This document shows positions 4,338 through 5,812 of a DNA stretch of 5,812 nucleotides, piece by piece (position 1 is the stretch's first letter; each line of letters begins with the position of its first letter). The notes under the pieces were generated by a model. The model was not told where the DNA came from. It worked only from the letters and a program-made list of their open reading frames with translations, and made no database searches. The DNA lies in assembly GCA_015655535.1 (NCBI GenBank), contig JAATEW010000078.1, positions 1 to 5,812 of the forward strand. Direction: 5' to 3'. The DNA comes from Hyphomicrobiales bacterium (GTDB lineage Bacteria; Pseudomonadota; Alphaproteobacteria; Rhizobiales; Beijerinckiaceae). The translations under genes and the position numbers were made by a program.

Positions 4338-5426
4338 TCAAATCTCGCGTTCGAGAAAGGCGCGTGCGAGCGCGTCGCGCATCGGCTTTGGTTGAAGGTC
4401 GTCGTCGTAAGGCAGGGCGCGGGCGAGGCGAGTGAGTTTGAGGGCCGCGAGCACTGAGGGTTCGCGCAGCCAGGTGTAGCGATCGGCAAGCCCCCAGCAG
4501 ACGACCATGCCGAGCGCTTTGACCGACAGGGCATGTTTCAGGAAGGTGTAGACGCGATCGGCGGCCTGCTTGTCGCGTTCGGCGAATGAACCCGAATAGC
4601 TGGCATCGTTGATGTCGAGCTCGGTGATATAGATTTCGACGCCGCGCGCTTCGAGCGCATGCAGAAAATCGACGAAGCTCGCATCGTCATAGGCGATTGC
4701 CGGATCGAGATGCGCTTGCAGGCCGATCGCGTCGAGCCGCAGGCCCTTGTCCTTGATCTGGTCGACGAGGCGCAGCAGCGACTTGCGGACAGCGAGACCA
4801 TAGACATCGCTGCGTTCCGTCCAGGCCTCGTTCAAGACGAGCTTCGTTCTCGGATCGGCCGCGGCGGCGCGCTGGAAGGCCCGGAAAATATAATCCGGAC
4901 CCATGGCCGAATACCAAGGGCCCTGCCGGAAGCCGCCGGGCGCATTGCCCCAGGCGACGAAAGGCTCGTTGACGACGTCCCAGGATTGGAGCGCCCCCGC
5001 GTAATGCGTCATCACCCTCTCGACGTGCTGGTCGAGAATGTAAGGCAGCGTCGATAGAGGTGCCCGCTTCAGCCAATCCGGCGGCCAGTCGTTCCAGATG
5101 AGCGTATGGCCGCGCATGGCGAGGCCCTGTGCCTTGGCAAAGGCTAAGAGCCGGTCGCCTTCTTCGAAGGCGAAGCTCTTCTCATCCGGCCGCAACCAAT
5201 CGAATTTCAAACCGCGGCCGGGGACGATGATGCCGCATTGTTGGACGATGAGCGCGCGATAGGTCTCGTCGTCGAAGAGTTCGTGGGTCGCGGCCGTGCC
5301 GAAAGTAATGCCGGTTCTGGCCGCGAGGGCCCGCAGGCTGGCGCTTTCGGCACCAGCCGCGCTGGCTCGAAAGGGAAGGAGACCGGCACCGAGCAGCGTA
5401 AGACAATCGCGGCGGGTTTGCCTCAC
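4338..5426 (-). CDS. Exported family 10 glycoside hydrolase (endo-1,4-beta-xylanase-like), exopolysaccharide-linked
   Basis: A 362-residue GH10 retaining glycosidase. It starts at GTG (5426) with a Tat-like signal, T4-R5-R6-D-C-L, a hydrophobic stretch LTLLGAGLLPF and a probable cleavage near ASA (21-23), so it should act in the periplasm or outside. The barrel shows GHTLIWNDWPPDW (106-118), WDVVNEP (149-155) with acid/base E154, LQAH (236-239), ITELDI (267-272) with nucleophile E269, and the late CWGLADRYTWL (310-320). Both catalytic residues are present, so it is probably active. The usual Glu-Asn pair before the conserved Lys is absent (GRGLK, 70-74), and the residue after GHTLIW is Asn rather than the common His, hinting at a substrate other than plain xylan. 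The start overlaps the stop of a GumC-type gene (GTGA), so trimming or length control of an exopolysaccharide is likelier than scavenging xylan. The gene lies tail-to-tail with the TonB-family gene. Confidence 0.88.
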   Translation of the reverse strand: MRQTRRDCLTLLGAGLLPFRASAAGAESASLRALAARTGITFGTAATHELFDDETYRALIVQQCGIIVPGRGLKFDWLRPDEKSFAFEEGDRLLAFAKAQGLAMRGHTLIWNDWPPDWLKRAPLSTLPYILDQHVERVMTHYAGALQSWDVVNEPFVAWGNAPGGFRQGPWYSAMGPDYIFRAFQRAAAADPRTKLVLNEAWTERSDVYGLAVRKSLLRLVDQIKDKGLRLDAIGLQAHLDPAIAYDDASFVDFLHALEARGVEIYITELDINDASYSGSFAERDKQAADRVYTFLKHALSVKALGMVVCWGLADRYTWLREPSVLAALKLTRLARALPYDDDLQPKPMRDALARAFLEREI

Positions 5427-5812
5427 CAGCGGGTCTCGCCCAAATCGGCGCCCGTCTCGTCGAGATAGCGGCGTTTGCGGAAGCCCTTGCGCGCCGCCGC
5501 GGCTTTGACCGCCACAAGAGATCCGGCGGGGCTTGGCTTGTCGCTGGTGAGATTATCGTGAATGAGGGCCGCGGCAATCGCGGCAAACAGCCCACCGCCG
5601 ACGCCGAGGAAAAGAATGATCGTTTTGCGCGGGCTCGAAGGGCTTAGCGGCGGTGTCGCCATGGTGACGATGCGCGCCGGCGGGCTCTCGGCCTCCTGCT
5701 CGTTCAGATTGTCTCTGATTTTGGCAAAGCGTTCGTAGGAACCGCGCAGCGCATCGACCTCGCGCTCCAATTGACGCAATGGAACGATGTTCATGCTCGT
5801 CGTGTTCGACTG
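5423..5812 (-). CDS. Wzz/GumC-type polysaccharide chain-length/export protein, C-terminal part (cut by window edge)
   Basis: This is the last 129 residues of a polysaccharide co-polymerase. The frame is open to the right edge (QSNTTSMNIVPLRQLEREVD), so the Met inside it is probably not the start. Residues 10-42 are a coiled-coil end with the GNVR-type pattern (PLRQLEREVDALRGSYERFA). Then come PPARIVTMATPPLSPSSPRK, the proline-rich lead-in seen before the second membrane helix of Wzz proteins, the helix itself (about 64-85, TIILFLGVGGGLFAAIAAAL), and a basic cytoplasmic tail of about 44 residues. No tyrosine-kinase domain follows, so it is a GumC/ExoP-like form with the kinase absent or separate. 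Its TGA overlaps the GTG of the GH10 gene. The protein would sit in the inner membrane and set polymer length and export of an exopolysaccharide. Confidence 0.8.
   Translation of the reverse strand, partial: QSNTTSMNIVPLRQLEREVDALRGSYERFAKIRDNLNEQEAESPPARIVTMATPPLSPSSPRKTIILFLGVGGGLFAAIAAALIHDNLTSDKPSPAGSLVAVKAAAARKGFRKRRYLDETGADLGETRW

Overview
The window looks like a chromosomal segment of an alphaproteobacterium. High G+C coding sequence, an Fds-type NAD-dependent formate dehydrogenase operon, a FdsR-like LysR regulator and an exopolysaccharide cluster together fit the Hyphomicrobiales, possibly a methylotroph-related family such as Beijerinckiaceae. That placement is inference from gene content and style, not from a marker gene.

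Left part (1-2783, all minus strand): the 5' part of fdsB runs off the left edge and overlaps fdsG by the four bases ATGA. Upstream of fdsG is an AT-rich control region (803-960) with a perfect 15-bp palindrome. Next come a glutathione S-transferase gene, a spacer with three successive inverted repeats (one a perfect 18-bp-stem hairpin reaching over a stop codon), and a LysR-type regulator closely resembling FdsR. The plausible logic is that the regulator senses formate or one-carbon status and controls fdsGB..., which oxidises formate to CO2 and yields NADH. The transferase sits between regulator and target.

Middle part (2784-4326): a short divergent spacer separates the regulator from a plus-strand gene for a TonB-family energy transducer. 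It has one membrane helix with the S-x3-H signature, a very long Pro/Glu/Lys/Gln linker and a C-terminal TonB domain. Its N-terminal region carries five in-frame 15-bp repeats. No exbB, exbD or outer-membrane receptor is in the window.

Right part (4338-5812, minus strand, convergent with the TonB gene, 11-bp gap): the C-terminal end of a Wzz/GumC-type polysaccharide chain-length/export protein overlaps by GTGA the start of an exported family 10 glycoside hydrolase. The pair looks like the tail of an exopolysaccharide operon, with the hydrolase probably trimming or editing the polymer in the periplasm. The hydrolase keeps both catalytic glutamates but departs from the usual GH10 pattern at glycone-side binding positions.

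The window has no tRNA, rRNA, CRISPR array, transposase or integrase that I can see. The most interesting items are the fdsG upstream palindrome (readable as a LysR box or as an Irr/ICE-like core), the hairpin cluster in the transferase-regulator spacer, and the EPS-linked GH10 with an altered binding pattern.
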